A stretch of DNA of 64,000 bases from Nonomuraea typhae (GCF_009760925.1 NZ_VRLV01000012.1:124001-188000), one strand, 5' to 3'; positions 53,265 through 62,850 are shown, numbered from the stretch's first letter. The notes: generated by a model not told the origin, from the letters alone. Numbers and translations: made by a program.

Positions 53265-54455
53265 TCACCACACCAGGCGCAGGCTCTCCGGCGCCCGGTG
53301 GATGAGCGTCGGGGCCATCACCACCTCGGGGGACTCCAGCCGGATCCCGGGCAGCTCGCGGATCAGCGTCTCCAGCGTGATCCGCAGCTGCTCGCGGGCC
53401 AGCTGCGAGCCGGGGCAGCCGTGCACGCCGTGGCCGAACCCGAGGTGGCGGCCGGGCGGCCGGGCGATGTCGAACCCGGCGCCGCCGTCGCGCCCGGCCG
53501 AGCCGTACGAGACGAAGACCGTGTCGCCGGCCTCGAGGGCGGTGCCCGCGAAGGTGAGCGGGCGGGTGATCGTGCGCCGGAAGCCCTGGATGGGCGCCTC
53601 GAAGCGGGCGGTCTCCTCGATCGCGGCCGGGATGAGCTCGGGCCGCGCGCACAGCAGCTCCCACTGCGCGCGCTCGCGCAGCAGATGGTGTACGGCGGAG
53701 CCGAGCAACGCGGTCGTGGTCAGGTGCCCGGCCAGCAGCAGGTTCTGCAGGTTCGCGACGATCTCGTGGCGTTGCTCGGTGGTCAGCGGCTCGGTGCCCG
53801 GGGCCAGGCCGCGCACCATCTCGGTGGTCAGGTCGGCGCGCGGCTCGGCCCTGCGGGCGCGGGCGTAGCCGTCGAGCAGGTGCTGCAGCCCGACGATGTC
53901 GCGGGCCGCCGCGGCCTGCTCGTCGTCGGTCATGGGCTGGAACAGCAGGTCCTCGGCCCGGTTGCCGGCCGCGACGGCAGGCCGTGCGTCGCTCTCCTCG
54001 AGGCCCATGAGGTGGCCGATCACGTCGGCGGCCAGGGGGCGGGCGTAGGCGGACATCCACTCGGTACGGCCGGCCGCGGCGAAGGCGGCGACCAGCTCCT
54101 CGGCGCGGCGGGTGATGAACGGCACGGCGGCGGCGACGCGCACGGGAGACAGCCCGCGCACGAGCGGGCGGCGCAGCCTGCGGTGCTCCTCGCCGTCCCT
54201 GCTCAGCACGGTGGGGCGGCCGCCGAAGCCCTTGACCAGCTCGGTGAGCGCGGCGGCGCGGGGGAGCCGGTCGGGGCGGAGCGCGCCTTCGGAGGAGAAG
54301 TCCTCGGGGCGGCCGAGCACCTCGCGCACGTCCTCGTACCGGGAGACCAGCCACGCCTGCAGCTCGGGCACGTAGGTCAGGCCGGGGGCCAGCCTGGCGG
54401 CGGCGTAGGTGGGGTGGGGGTCGCGGTACAGGGCGTCGAGATCCACGGGGCCCAT
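53265..54455 (-). CDS. Cytochrome P450
   Basis: This 396-residue monooxygenase has the I-helix LLLAGHLTTTALL, ExxR in IEETARFEAPIQGFRR, the Arg of the PERF region FDIARPPGRHLGFG and the heme Cys in FGHGVHGCPGSQLAREQL. The length and soluble character fit bacterial class I P450s, which need ferredoxin and reductase from elsewhere. A second characteristic element, LSRDGEEHRRLRR, follows the C-helix. The substrate is unknown; the neighbours do not form a natural-product cluster. Confidence 0.95.
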   Translation of the reverse strand: MGPVDLDALYRDPHPTYAAARLAPGLTYVPELQAWLVSRYEDVREVLGRPEDFSSEGALRPDRLPRAAALTELVKGFGGRPTVLSRDGEEHRRLRRPLVRGLSPVRVAAAVPFITRRAEELVAAFAAAGRTEWMSAYARPLAADVIGHLMGLEESDARPAVAAGNRAEDLLFQPMTDDEQAAAARDIVGLQHLLDGYARARRAEPRADLTTEMVRGLAPGTEPLTTEQRHEIVANLQNLLLAGHLTTTALLGSAVHHLLRERAQWELLCARPELIPAAIEETARFEAPIQGFRRTITRPLTFAGTALEAGDTVFVSYGSAGRDGGAGFDIARPPGRHLGFGHGVHGCPGSQLAREQLRITLETLIRELPGIRLESPEVVMAPTLIHRAPESLRLVW

Positions 54456-54550
54456 CTTCGCCCAGAACCACCTAACCCGGACGATGAAATTTTCTTTTAG
54501 TTCATCCCTGGGTCTTGAAAGTTATATCCGCGAGCGATTGAGTTCGGGGC

Positions 54551-57500
54551 GTGATCGCCCTCAAACTCACCGCTGCCGCGGCGCTCGTCTTAACCGCCGT
54601 GGCAGATCCGCAGACCCCCGTCGAGGACGCGCCCCGGGCGTCCTCGTACCCGCCGCCCTCCACCCTCGTCGCGGCCCCCGCGCCGAAGTACCTGGAGACG
54701 GCCAAGAAGAGCAGGCCGGTCGCCCCCGGCATCACCTTCACCGCCTTCGACCGCTACGACGCGGCCGGCTGGCTGCGCGCCGACGCGCTCACCGCCGACC
54801 TGTCCGGCGGCGTCAAGGCCGGCTACCTCAACTCCGGCGAGGTCTCCAAGACCGAGCCGCTGTCGGGCCCGGCCAAGCGCGCCCGCGCGGTCGCCGCGGT
54901 CAACGGCGACTTCTTCGACATCAACCGCTCGGGCGCCGCCCTCGGCATCGGCGTCCAGAAGGGCGCGCTCGTCCAGTCGCCCAGCAGCGGCTGGAACAAC
55001 GCCGTCGCCCTCACCGGCGAAGGCGTCGGGCGCGTCCTCACGATGTACTTCGAGGGCAGCGCCACCCCGCAGGGCGCCGCGCCGATCGCCCTCACCCAGT
55101 TCAACCAGCTCATCCAGCCCGACGGCGTGGGCCTGTTCACCCCGCTGTGGGGCGGCTACACCCGCGCCCGCGCGGTCGAGGGCGCCGCCAAGGTCACCGA
55201 GGTCGAGCTCAAGGACGGCGCCGTCACCGAGATCCGCACCGCGGCCGGCACCGGCCCCATCCCGGCCGGGACCACCATCCTGCTCGGCCGCGACGCCGGC
55301 GCCACCGCCCTGGCCGCGCTCAAGCCCGGCGACAAGGTGGACGTGCGCTACCAGCCCAAGCCCTCCGACGGCGGCCAGGTCGAGACCGCCATCGGCGGCA
55401 ACTACGTCCTTCTCAAGGACGGCGTCGTCCAGAACTCCACCGACCAGGCCGCGCACCCGCGCACCGCGGTCGGCTTCTCGGCCGACGGCAGGAAGATGTA
55501 CCTGCTCACCGTGGACGGCCGCCAGGCCGACAGCCGCGGCGTCACCCTCAACGAGCTGGCCGCGATGATGGCCGAACTCGGCGCCCGCAACGCGCTCAAC
55601 CTCGACGGCGGCGGCTCCTCCACCATGCTCGCCCGCGAGCCCGGCGCCACCGAGCCCCAGGTCGAGAACAGCCCCTCCGACGGCTCCGAGCGCCCCGTCC
55701 CCAACGGCCTGGCGCTCTACGCCCCCGAGGGCAGCGGCCGGCTCAAGGGCTTCTGGCTGGAGACCGCCACCGACCCGGCCAAGGCCCCCGGCGTCGGCCC
55801 GGTCCCGGGCGGCCGCCCCGACCGCGTCTTCCCCGGGCTCTCGCGGCGGCTGACCGCCGCCGGTTACGACGAGACGTACGGCCCGGCCGCCGGCGCGCCG
55901 GTCTGGCTGACCCGTCCGGCCGTGCACGGAGTCGTGGACGGCAAGGCCGTCTTCCACGCGCTCGTGCCCGGCCAGACCGAGGTCACCGCCACCCGGGGCC
56001 GCGCCAAGGGCACGCTGGAGCTGACCGTGCTGCAGCCGCTGGCCCGCCTCGGCGCCACCACCGACCGGGTCGGCCTGGCCGGGACCGGCGCCGCCGGCGG
56101 CTTCGGCGTCGTCGGCTACGACCGCAACGGCAACTCCGCGCCCATCGAGCCGGGCGACCTGTCGCTCGACTACGACAAGGCGCTGTTCGAGGTGACGCCC
56201 ACGGCAAGCGGGTCCTTCACCGTGAAGGCCAAGCAGGACAAGGGCGCCGGGCTCATCACCGCCAAGGCGGGCCGGATCACCACCGCGGTACCGGTGACCA
56301 TCGGCACCGAGGAGCAGCAGGTCGCCGACTTCGAGAACGCCGCGAGCTGGACCTTCGCCGCCGCCCGCGCCACCGGCTCGCTGTCGGCCGCGCCCGGGCA
56401 GAGCGGCGGCGGGCTGAAGCTGTCCTACGACTTCACCCAGTCCACGGCCACCCGCGCCGCCTACGCCAGCCCGCCGCAGCAGCTCGTCATCCCCGGCCAG
56501 CCGCAGGCGTTCGGGCTCTGGATCAACTCCACCGGCAAGGGGGAGTGGCCCTCGCTGGAGTTCTACGACGCCCAGGGGCAGTCGCAGATCCTGCGCGGGC
56601 CGTTCATGACCTGGACCGGCTGGAAGTACGTGGAGTTCCAGGTGCCGCCTGGGGTGTCGTACCCGCTCAAGCTGCGCCGGTTCTACGTCGCCGAGACCAA
56701 GGCCGAGGCGAAGTACACCAACGACATCCTCATCGACGGGCTCGTGGCCAAGGTGCCGCCGCCGATCCAGGCGCCGCCCGCGCAGAAGATCGCCGACCCG
56801 GTCGTCAAGGCGTCCGTGGACGGCATGCCGTGGCGCTTCGCCGTCATGTCGGACGCCCAGTTCGTGGCCCGCGACCCGGACAGCGACATCGTGCGCAACG
56901 CCCGCCGTACCCTGAAGGAGATCAAGGCGGCGAAGCCGGACTTCCTGCTGATCAACGGCGACCTGGTGGACGAGGCATCGCCCGAGGACTTCGCGCTGGC
57001 CAAGCGCATCCTCGACGAGGAACTGGGCGGCGAGCTGCCGTACACCTACGTTCCCGGCAACCACGAGGTGATGGGCGGGAAGATCGACAACTTCAAGGCG
57101 GTCTTCGGCGACACCTACCGCAGCTTCGACCACAAGGGCACCCGCTTCGTCACGCTGGACACCTCCCGGCTCAACGTGCGCGGCGGCGGTTTCGACCAGG
57201 TGGCCTTGCTGCGCGAGCGGCTCGACGCGGCCGCCAAGGACCCGGCGATCGGCTCGGTGGCGGTGCTGTTCCACGTGCCGCCGCGCGACCCCACGCCCGG
57301 CAAGGGCAGCCAGCTCGGCGACCGCAAGGAGGCTGCGCTGGTCGAGCAGTGGCTGGCCGACTTCCAGCGCTCCACGGGCAAGGGCGCGGCCTACATCGGG
57401 GCCCACGTCGGCACCTTCCACGCCTCCCGCGTGGACGCCGTGCCGTACTTCATCAACGGCAACTCCGGCAAGAACCCGGCCACCGCGCCCGACGACGGCG

Positions 57501-57925
57501 GCTTCACCGGCTGGTCGCTGTGGGGCGTCGACCCGGTCACCCCGCGCGAGGCCGAGCACGTGCGGCGCAACTGGTTCGCCGACGCGCCCGTGTGGCTCGG
57601 CACGCAGGTGCGCCCGCACGTGGACGAGCTGACGCTGACCGCGCCCGCCTCGGTCCAGGTCGGCCGGCCCGGCACGGTGGCGGCCGCGATCAAGCAGGGC
57701 GCCCGCCAGGTGCCGGTCGCCTATCCGGTCTCCGCGGTGTGGAGCGGCTCGCCCGCGCTGCACGTCGGCGCCCGATCCGGAGCGCGGCCGTGGCACCGGG
57801 CCGTCCTCGACCCGGCCACCGGCACCCTGACCGCGCTGCGTGAAGGGTCGGTCGTGGTCGCGGTGACGGTCAACGGCGTCAAGCGCGAGGCCACGGTCGC
57901 CCTGACCGCCAGGGCCGCCGCCTGA
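54551..57925 (+). CDS. Secreted phosphodiester glycosidase-metallophosphoesterase fusion
   Basis: This 1124-residue exported protein joins two hydrolases. After a signal peptide, a NAGPA-type phosphodiester glycosidase domain spans about 60-390 (VNGDFFDINRSG at 117, NLDGGGSSTM at 350). Ig-like and jelly-roll modules follow to about 750. A calcineurin-like phosphoesterase covers about 765-990: SDAQF at 767, NGDLVDE at 803, GNHE at 836-839, FHVPP and GAHVGTFHA, where the usual first SDxH reads SDAQ. A final Ig-like domain ends the protein. Substrates may be teichoic acid or glycan phosphodiesters, which is inference. GTG 54551 opens the signal peptide. Confidence 0.9.
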   Translation: MIALKLTAAAALVLTAVADPQTPVEDAPRASSYPPPSTLVAAPAPKYLETAKKSRPVAPGITFTAFDRYDAAGWLRADALTADLSGGVKAGYLNSGEVSKTEPLSGPAKRARAVAAVNGDFFDINRSGAALGIGVQKGALVQSPSSGWNNAVALTGEGVGRVLTMYFEGSATPQGAAPIALTQFNQLIQPDGVGLFTPLWGGYTRARAVEGAAKVTEVELKDGAVTEIRTAAGTGPIPAGTTILLGRDAGATALAALKPGDKVDVRYQPKPSDGGQVETAIGGNYVLLKDGVVQNSTDQAAHPRTAVGFSADGRKMYLLTVDGRQADSRGVTLNELAAMMAELGARNALNLDGGGSSTMLAREPGATEPQVENSPSDGSERPVPNGLALYAPEGSGRLKGFWLETATDPAKAPGVGPVPGGRPDRVFPGLSRRLTAAGYDETYGPAAGAPVWLTRPAVHGVVDGKAVFHALVPGQTEVTATRGRAKGTLELTVLQPLARLGATTDRVGLAGTGAAGGFGVVGYDRNGNSAPIEPGDLSLDYDKALFEVTPTASGSFTVKAKQDKGAGLITAKAGRITTAVPVTIGTEEQQVADFENAASWTFAAARATGSLSAAPGQSGGGLKLSYDFTQSTATRAAYASPPQQLVIPGQPQAFGLWINSTGKGEWPSLEFYDAQGQSQILRGPFMTWTGWKYVEFQVPPGVSYPLKLRRFYVAETKAEAKYTNDILIDGLVAKVPPPIQAPPAQKIADPVVKASVDGMPWRFAVMSDAQFVARDPDSDIVRNARRTLKEIKAAKPDFLLINGDLVDEASPEDFALAKRILDEELGGELPYTYVPGNHEVMGGKIDNFKAVFGDTYRSFDHKGTRFVTLDTSRLNVRGGGFDQVALLRERLDAAAKDPAIGSVAVLFHVPPRDPTPGKGSQLGDRKEAALVEQWLADFQRSTGKGAAYIGAHVGTFHASRVDAVPYFINGNSGKNPATAPDDGGFTGWSLWGVDPVTPREAEHVRRNWFADAPVWLGTQVRPHVDELTLTAPASVQVGRPGTVAAAIKQGARQVPVAYPVSAVWSGSPALHVGARSGARPWHRAVLDPATGTLTALREGSVVVAVTVNGVKREATVALTARAAA

Positions 57926-57940
57926 CCTCCTGCTCCACCG

Positions 57941-57971
57941 GGCCCGGTGCGCGTGACCCGTGCGCCGGGCC
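57941..57971. terminator. Hairpin terminator after the glycosidase-phosphoesterase gene
   Basis: GGCCCGG(T)GCGC and GCGCCGGGCC pair with one bulged base around a loop of about nine, 15 bp after the stop codon. Confidence 0.65.
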
Positions 57972-58017
57972 TCTCCGTCCTTCTGCGGTACGGCCCGCCG
58001 GGTAGAGTGCCGGGCCC

Positions 58018-59613
58018 ATGGGGCGAATCGTGTTCACCGGAGTGACCGTCTGGGCCGGGCGGGACTGCGTGCCCTCCGAAGGATGGCTGCTGGCCGACGG
58101 CGCCAGGATCCTCGGCTCCGGCTCCGGTGCGCCGCCGGTCGCCGAGGCGATCCCCTTGCCCGGTCACCACGTGCTGCCCGGGTTCGTGGACACCCACACG
58201 CACCTCACCGTCGCCGCGTGGCAGCCCTCCGGCGGTGACGCCGCCTCCTGGCGCGGCATTCCGGACGCCCTTCACGCGGTACGGCTGGCCGCCCGGGCCG
58301 CGCCGGAGGCGCCCTGGCTGCTGTTCTGGAACGCCTCCCTGCACGCCTGGCCCGAGGGGCGCCTGCCCACGGCCGCCGAGATCGACGCCGCGGCACCGGG
58401 GCGGAACGTGCTGATCAGCGGCATCGACCTGCACCGGGGGGCCTGCTCGAGCCCGGCGCTGCGCCTGGCCGCCGGACGTCCGGCCGACCTGAGCCGGGAC
58501 CGCCGCGGCCGGCCCACGGGCGAGGTGTGGGAGGCGGCCTACGGGGTCGTGCTCCGGCACGCCCTGGCCGCCTGCGCGGACGCCGCGGGCAGCTCGGGCC
58601 AGGAGCCGCTGCTCGCCGAGGCGCGCCGGCACCTGGCCTTGGGGATCACCCACGCCCACGACCCGTACGTCCCGCCCAGCCGCCACGCCGCCATGCGCGC
58701 GCTGGCCGCGGCCACCCCGCTGCGCCTGTCGTGGGCGGCCGGGCCCGAGACGGGCATCTTCGACCCGCCCGCCGATCCGGCCGCCCTCCCGGAGGGCCCG
58801 TACGGCGAGGCGGGCAAGGAGGTCAAGATCTTCCTGGACGGGGCCGACCGGTGCGCCCTCAGCCTGCCGTACTCGGCGCTGCCCGGGATGATCGCCGGCA
58901 CCCTGCGGGAGTCCGTGCGCCGCCGGGCGGTGGGGCCGCTGCGTGAAGGCATGGGCAAGAAGCTCACGTTCGGCGGCGGCCGCGTCGGCACGCCGTACCT
59001 GCGCTTCACCGGGGCGGAACTGGTCAGGACGCTGGCCGCCTACGCCGAGGCGGGCTTCACCCCACGCCTGCACGCGCTGGGCAACGCGGCCGCCGCCCAG
59101 GCCGCCTCGGCGCTGGCGGAGGCGGGGGTGACGGGGGCGATCCTGGACCACTTGACCGCCCTGGACGCGCGCACGGCCGATCTGATCGCCGGGGCCGGGG
59201 CCATCGCGGGGCTGCAGCCGGGGTTCGCCGCCCGGTTCGGCGCCCAGTTCGAGACGACCGGGCTGCACCGGCACCTGAAGATCGCCGGGGCGGGGCAGCT
59301 ACGGAGGGCGGGGGCGGCGACGGTGTTCAGCTCCGATCATCCGTGCGGCTTCCTGGACCCGCTGGTCAACCTGCGGCTGGCGGCCGGCCGTACCGGGACG
59401 CAGCCGGAGGAGGCGGTGGAGCGGAGTACGGCGGTGGCGGCGGCGAGCACCTGGGCGGCGGCCTCGATCGGCGCGCCCGGCGCGGGCGGGCTGGCGGCGG
59501 GGGAGTGCGCGGACCTGGTGGTGTGCGACGGGGACCCGTTCACGGCGGGCACACGGGTCGTCCAGACCTGGGTGTCCGGAAATATCGCGTGGAAGTCTGA
59601 TAGCGGGAGTTAA
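58018..59613 (+). CDS. Amidohydrolase family protein (YtcJ-like)
   Basis: This 531-residue metal-dependent hydrolase has an N-terminal beta-sandwich, LPGFVDTHTHL (the first metal His pair) and later HALGNAA, SSDHPCGFLDPL and the C-terminal GECADLVVCDGDPF of the amidohydrolase-3 group. TAGAGT at 58003-58008 is 9 nt before the ATG, so transcripts may be nearly leaderless. The substrate is unknown. The following CapK-like gene is 36 bp downstream and may share its transcript. Confidence 0.88.
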   Translation: MGRIVFTGVTVWAGRDCVPSEGWLLADGARILGSGSGAPPVAEAIPLPGHHVLPGFVDTHTHLTVAAWQPSGGDAASWRGIPDALHAVRLAARAAPEAPWLLFWNASLHAWPEGRLPTAAEIDAAAPGRNVLISGIDLHRGACSSPALRLAAGRPADLSRDRRGRPTGEVWEAAYGVVLRHALAACADAAGSSGQEPLLAEARRHLALGITHAHDPYVPPSRHAAMRALAAATPLRLSWAAGPETGIFDPPADPAALPEGPYGEAGKEVKIFLDGADRCALSLPYSALPGMIAGTLRESVRRRAVGPLREGMGKKLTFGGGRVGTPYLRFTGAELVRTLAAYAEAGFTPRLHALGNAAAAQAASALAEAGVTGAILDHLTALDARTADLIAGAGAIAGLQPGFAARFGAQFETTGLHRHLKIAGAGQLRRAGAATVFSSDHPCGFLDPLVNLRLAAGRTGTQPEEAVERSTAVAAASTWAAASIGAPGAGGLAAGECADLVVCDGDPFTAGTRVVQTWVSGNIAWKSDSGS

Positions 59614-59649
59614 GCGATCATCAATGGGGATTCGCTAGGTTAACCGGCC

Positions 59650-61182
59650 ATGACCCGACTGAGTCCCAGTCTGGGGCCGCTCACCCCCCGCCAGCGCTGG
59701 CGCAGAGCCCGGCTCCAGGCATACTCATGGCTCCTGACCGGCGCCTACCGGCTCGGCGCTCTGCACCCGGCGGTGTGGAAGTTCGTGGCCCGCTCCTACC
59801 ACCCCGTGCTCGACCGGGTGGCCGCCCGGCACGCCCGCCTCGCCTGCCAGTTCGCCGCCGTGGACGTGCCCGCCTACCGCGACTTCCTGGTCAGACACGG
59901 CGCCGGGCAGGCCAGGCGGCTGCGCGACTTCCCGGAGACCACCAAGCAGAACTACGCCGGTACCTACGACGAGCAGAGCCGCTGCCAGGAGGGCAGACTC
60001 CACCGGCCCGGGGTGATCATCGACGAGTCCTCCGGTTCCAGCGGCAAGCCGTACAACTGGGTGCGCGGACCCCGCGAGCTCAAGGGCATCTACCGCAACG
60101 CCGCCGGCTACATCGAGCTGGTCTTCCCCGGCCGCAAACTGTTCGTGATCAACGCCTACTCCATGGGCGCCTGGGCCACCGGCACCACCACCGGCACCGC
60201 GATGGCCCGCATCGCCATGGTCAAGAACACCGGCCCCGACCTGGAGAAGATCGTCGACACGCTGCTCCACTTCGGCCCCGGCTACGACTACGTGGTCGCC
60301 GCCTACCCGCCCTTCCTCAAGCACCTGCGCGACCGCCTCGACGCAAGCGGCTTCCCCTGGTCCGAGTACCGCATGCGCGGCATGGTCGGCGGCGAGGGCA
60401 TGACCGAGGCGCTGCGCGACTACCTGGAGGAGCGCTTCGAGGAGGTCCGCTCGGGCTACGGCGCCAGCGACCTGACGATCGGCATGGGCGCCGAGACCGG
60501 CTTCACGGTACGGCTGCGCAAACGCCTGGCCACCGACCAGCGCCTGCGCGAGGCACTTCTGGGCCCGGGCGAGCAGCGGCTGCCCATGATCTTCCACTAC
60601 AACCCGCTGGAGACCTACCTCGAGGTCAACGACGCCGGCGAACTGCTGTGCACGATCAACACCAAGAGCTGCCTGCAGCCCAAGCTCCGCTACAACGTCG
60701 GCGACGAGGCGGTCCTGCGCACACTGGCCGAGGTCAAGCAGGCCCTGGGCCCCGGCTACGCCGCCATGTGGACCGACGAGCGGATGAACCTGCCGCTGCT
60801 GTTCCTGTTCGGCCGCAAGGACTCCACGATCTCCTACATGGGCGCCAACCTCTACCCGCAAGACGTCGAATACGGCCTCTACCAGGGCAACCCGTACGCC
60901 GCCTCGATCGCCCGCTTCTGCCTGTCGCTGGAGGAACTCCCCGGCCTGGAATACCGCCCCGTGATCAACATCGAACTCCGCGAAGGCGCCGACCCCGACC
61001 GCGAGGAACTGGCCGCCATCTGCAGCAAGGGCGTCGTGGCCCACCTGAGCCACGTCTCCCGCGACTTCGCCGAGTCCCTGAGGGAGGACCCGAGCGCCGC
61101 GGACCTGCGGGTCAAACTGTTCACCCAGGGCGAGGGGCCCTTCGCCGGGCTGACGAAAATGAAGAACGTCTACCTGGTCTGA
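59650..61182 (+). CDS. PaaK/CapK-like AMP-forming acyl-CoA ligase-related protein
   Basis: This 510-residue protein belongs to the adenylate-forming phenylacetate-CoA ligase branch related to CapK and coenzyme F390 synthetase. It has the P-loop IIDESSGSSGKPYNW, RGMVGGEGM and SGYGASDLTIGMG in the core, a carboxylate-activation region YNPLETYLEVNDAGELL and C-terminal FLFGRKDSTISYMGANLYPQDVE, typical of ligase hinge regions. The lack of a signal peptide indicates a cytoplasmic enzyme. The acid it activates is unknown; an amide- or ester-forming role fits the amidohydrolase neighbour only loosely. Confidence 0.85.
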   Translation: MTRLSPSLGPLTPRQRWRRARLQAYSWLLTGAYRLGALHPAVWKFVARSYHPVLDRVAARHARLACQFAAVDVPAYRDFLVRHGAGQARRLRDFPETTKQNYAGTYDEQSRCQEGRLHRPGVIIDESSGSSGKPYNWVRGPRELKGIYRNAAGYIELVFPGRKLFVINAYSMGAWATGTTTGTAMARIAMVKNTGPDLEKIVDTLLHFGPGYDYVVAAYPPFLKHLRDRLDASGFPWSEYRMRGMVGGEGMTEALRDYLEERFEEVRSGYGASDLTIGMGAETGFTVRLRKRLATDQRLREALLGPGEQRLPMIFHYNPLETYLEVNDAGELLCTINTKSCLQPKLRYNVGDEAVLRTLAEVKQALGPGYAAMWTDERMNLPLLFLFGRKDSTISYMGANLYPQDVEYGLYQGNPYAASIARFCLSLEELPGLEYRPVINIELREGADPDREELAAICSKGVVAHLSHVSRDFAESLREDPSAADLRVKLFTQGEGPFAGLTKMKNVYLV

Positions 61183-61210
61183 GCGATCTGGGTGAGACGG
61201 CAGGTGACCT

Positions 61211-62072
61211 GCGTTTCTTAGCTGGCTCCTGCACCTGCGCGCCGAGCGCAAGTCGCAGAACACGGTGAAGAGCTACGGCGACGGGGTTCGCGGATTCCTG
61301 AAGTGATGTCACGCCAACGAGGTGGAGCCAGAACTCACCCGCACGCTCGTGCGGACGTTTGTTGCCAGCCTGCTGGAGACGGGAGCCGAGGCCACGGCGG
61401 TGAGTTCGCGCCAGCACGCAGTGCGACTGTGGTGCGGATAGTTGGCCGAGGAAGGTGAACTTGAGGGCGACGAACTCGCCGGCCTCAAGCTCCCCAAGCT
61501 CGATACCAAGGTCGTCCCCATCCTCACCCTGGACAAGCTTAAGGCCCTCATCAACGCCTGCAGGAAGAGACTTCGTGGACAGGAGGGATGAGGCGATCGT
61601 CCGCCTCATGGCAGAGACCGCCGCACGAGCCGGTGAGATCGTCGGCATGGCCGTCCCCGACCTCGACCTGCCCATGGGCATGGCGGTCATCCGGCGAGGC
61701 AAAGGCGGCAAGGGGCGCAGGGTGCCATTCGGCCCTCAGACCGCTCGGGCCATCGACCGATACCTGCGCATGCGACGGCGACATCGGCTCGCCGACACTC
61801 AAGCGCAATGGCTGGGAGACCGCGGAAAGAGTTTCGGCTACCCCGGCCTCTACCAGACGCTGATGAGCCGCGCTGAAGCGGCAGGGATCGAAGACTTCCA
61901 CCCGTACGTGCTGCGCCACACTGGCGCCACGAGATGACTGGCAGCCGGAGGCTCGGAGGGCAGTCTCATGGCCGTCGCCGGCTGGTCAAAGCGAGAGATG
62001 ATCGACCGCTACACCGCGGCCACGAAAGCCGAGTGCGCCGCAGAAGAGGCCGGAGCCAAGTGGATTGGCTGA
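61211..62072 (+). pseudogene. Degraded tyrosine recombinase (phage-type integrase)
   Basis: The reading frame has lost its start and carries three in-frame stops plus a frameshift. From SWLLHLRAERKSQNTVKSYG the frame runs to a TGA at 61304, a TAG at 61439 and a frameshift near 61563; the catalytic part continues in another frame (RRDEAIVRLMAETAARAGEIVGM, then HPYVLRHTGATR) to a TGA at 61935 and resumes with LAAGGSEGSLMAVAGWSKREMIDRYT to 62072. At each of the three stops relatives carry Trp (FLRWC, WLAEEGE and RWLAAGG), so each is a TGG to TGA or TAG change. The enzyme cannot be made normally. It marks a former mobile element. Confidence 0.9.
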
Positions 62073-62437
62073 GCTGGCCGGACGGCGACAGCGTTGAGGG
62101 CACCTCTCGCATCGTGTCGCTGAACCCCAGCAAGGCCGAGCGGCGTGAACAGGCTCGCAGGCAGTTGCGGACCATGCTGACCGGGGCCGGGCTGCGGTGC
62201 CTGCTGGACATCGCCTGTGCGCGACAGCACCGGGTAGGAGAGGTCTGGGCCACCGCCGAGGGTCCGGTGTACGTCGCGCGGATCCGCTATGAACGAATCG
62301 GCTGCAACGCGGTCGGCGAGGCCCGCAGCGTTAAGCACGAGCAGCTGATCTACGTCGACGACCTGAGTGACTCGACCTCATGGCTGGAGCATCCGGACCG
62401 GCTCCCGGCGGGGGTGCCGCTGCCGGAACGTCTATGA
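62060..62437 (+). CDS. Hypothetical protein following the integrase remnant
   Basis: I do not recognise this 125-residue cytoplasmic protein (MDWLSWPDGDSVEGTSRIVSL, then LLDIACARQHRVGEVWATAEGPVYVARIRYERI and an acidic end). The GTG at 62060 overlaps the 3' end of the dead integrase by 13 bp, with GGAG upstream, as expected for a gene once coupled to it. It contains no visible damage. It was probably cargo of the same element. Confidence 0.6.
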   Translation: MDWLSWPDGDSVEGTSRIVSLNPSKAERREQARRQLRTMLTGAGLRCLLDIACARQHRVGEVWATAEGPVYVARIRYERIGCNAVGEARSVKHEQLIYVDDLSDSTSWLEHPDRLPAGVPLPERL

Positions 62438-62477
62438 ACTCACATGTAGCGCGTCTGTCGCGAGGTAACTTTGAACT

Positions 62478-62515
62478 CGACATAGCCTCGTCCGTACGGT
62501 CGTAGACCTATGTCG
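62478..62515. repeat. Inverted repeat downstream of the integrase-associated gene
   Basis: CGACATAG (62478-62485) and CTATGTCG (62508-62515) are perfect complements 22 bp apart, and each is followed on the plus strand by CCTCG. It could be part of an old attachment or regulatory site; I could not find a matching partner in the window. Confidence 0.35.
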
Positions 62516-62531
62516 CCTCGAAAACGACACG

Positions 62532-62573
62532 GCCCCGCTCTTCTCCCCGCTCCGGCAGGGGAGGAGGCGGGGC
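62532..62573. terminator. Strong hairpin terminator
   Basis: GCCCCGC and an inner CTTCTCCCC pair with GGGGAGGA and GGCGGGGC across a 9-base loop, followed by CTTCTTC. It closes the integrase-remnant transcript and faces the convergent small secreted gene. Confidence 0.8.
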
Positions 62574-62601
62574 TTCTTCACGTTGTGCGCCTACGCCACA
62601 G

Positions 62602-62850
62602 CTAGAAGTAGAGGAACCGCTTCGACGATGTCGGTAGGGCCGGGCACCATGGTGGCGTGCAGGTGGCCTCCGGTGCCGGCTGCCGGGCGTCCTGCGTCAG
62701 GTTGCCGCAGTTGGGCGGTACGCACAGTGTGAGCGCTGGCACTGGCACACGTGATGCCTCCCAGGGCAGGGCATTGGCTGGATAGATTCCGGCGATCATC
62801 GCGAAGGCTATTGCCGCTGTGGTGACGCTCAGCCGGTAGGTGTTCCGCAT
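62602..62850 (-). CDS. Small secreted Cys/Pro-rich protein
   Basis: This 82-residue protein has a Sec signal (MRNTYRLSVTTAAIAFAMIAG, cleavage near ANA) and a short mature part with four Cys (LCVPPNCGN, ATCTPPWCP) and many Pro, so probably two disulfides. AAGGAC precedes the ATG. I know no family. It is one of several tiny secreted proteins in the tail of the window. Confidence 0.6.
   Translation of the reverse strand: MRNTYRLSVTTAAIAFAMIAGIYPANALPWEASRVPVPALTLCVPPNCGNLTQDARQPAPEATCTPPWCPALPTSSKRFLYF

Noticed and set aside
54590..57796. Very long open frames opposite the real genes (for example about 1068 codons here, also at 13578-15944, 40144-43008 and 48488-50887)
   Set aside because: They are Gly/Arg/His/Val-rich shadows caused by high GC at codon position three. 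The plus-strand proteins have clear domains and motifs while these have none.
61211..62072. Stop-codon recoding (TGA/TAG as Trp) in the integrase
   Set aside because: There is also a frameshift and no start, and all other genes use TGA as stop, so decay is the simpler explanation.
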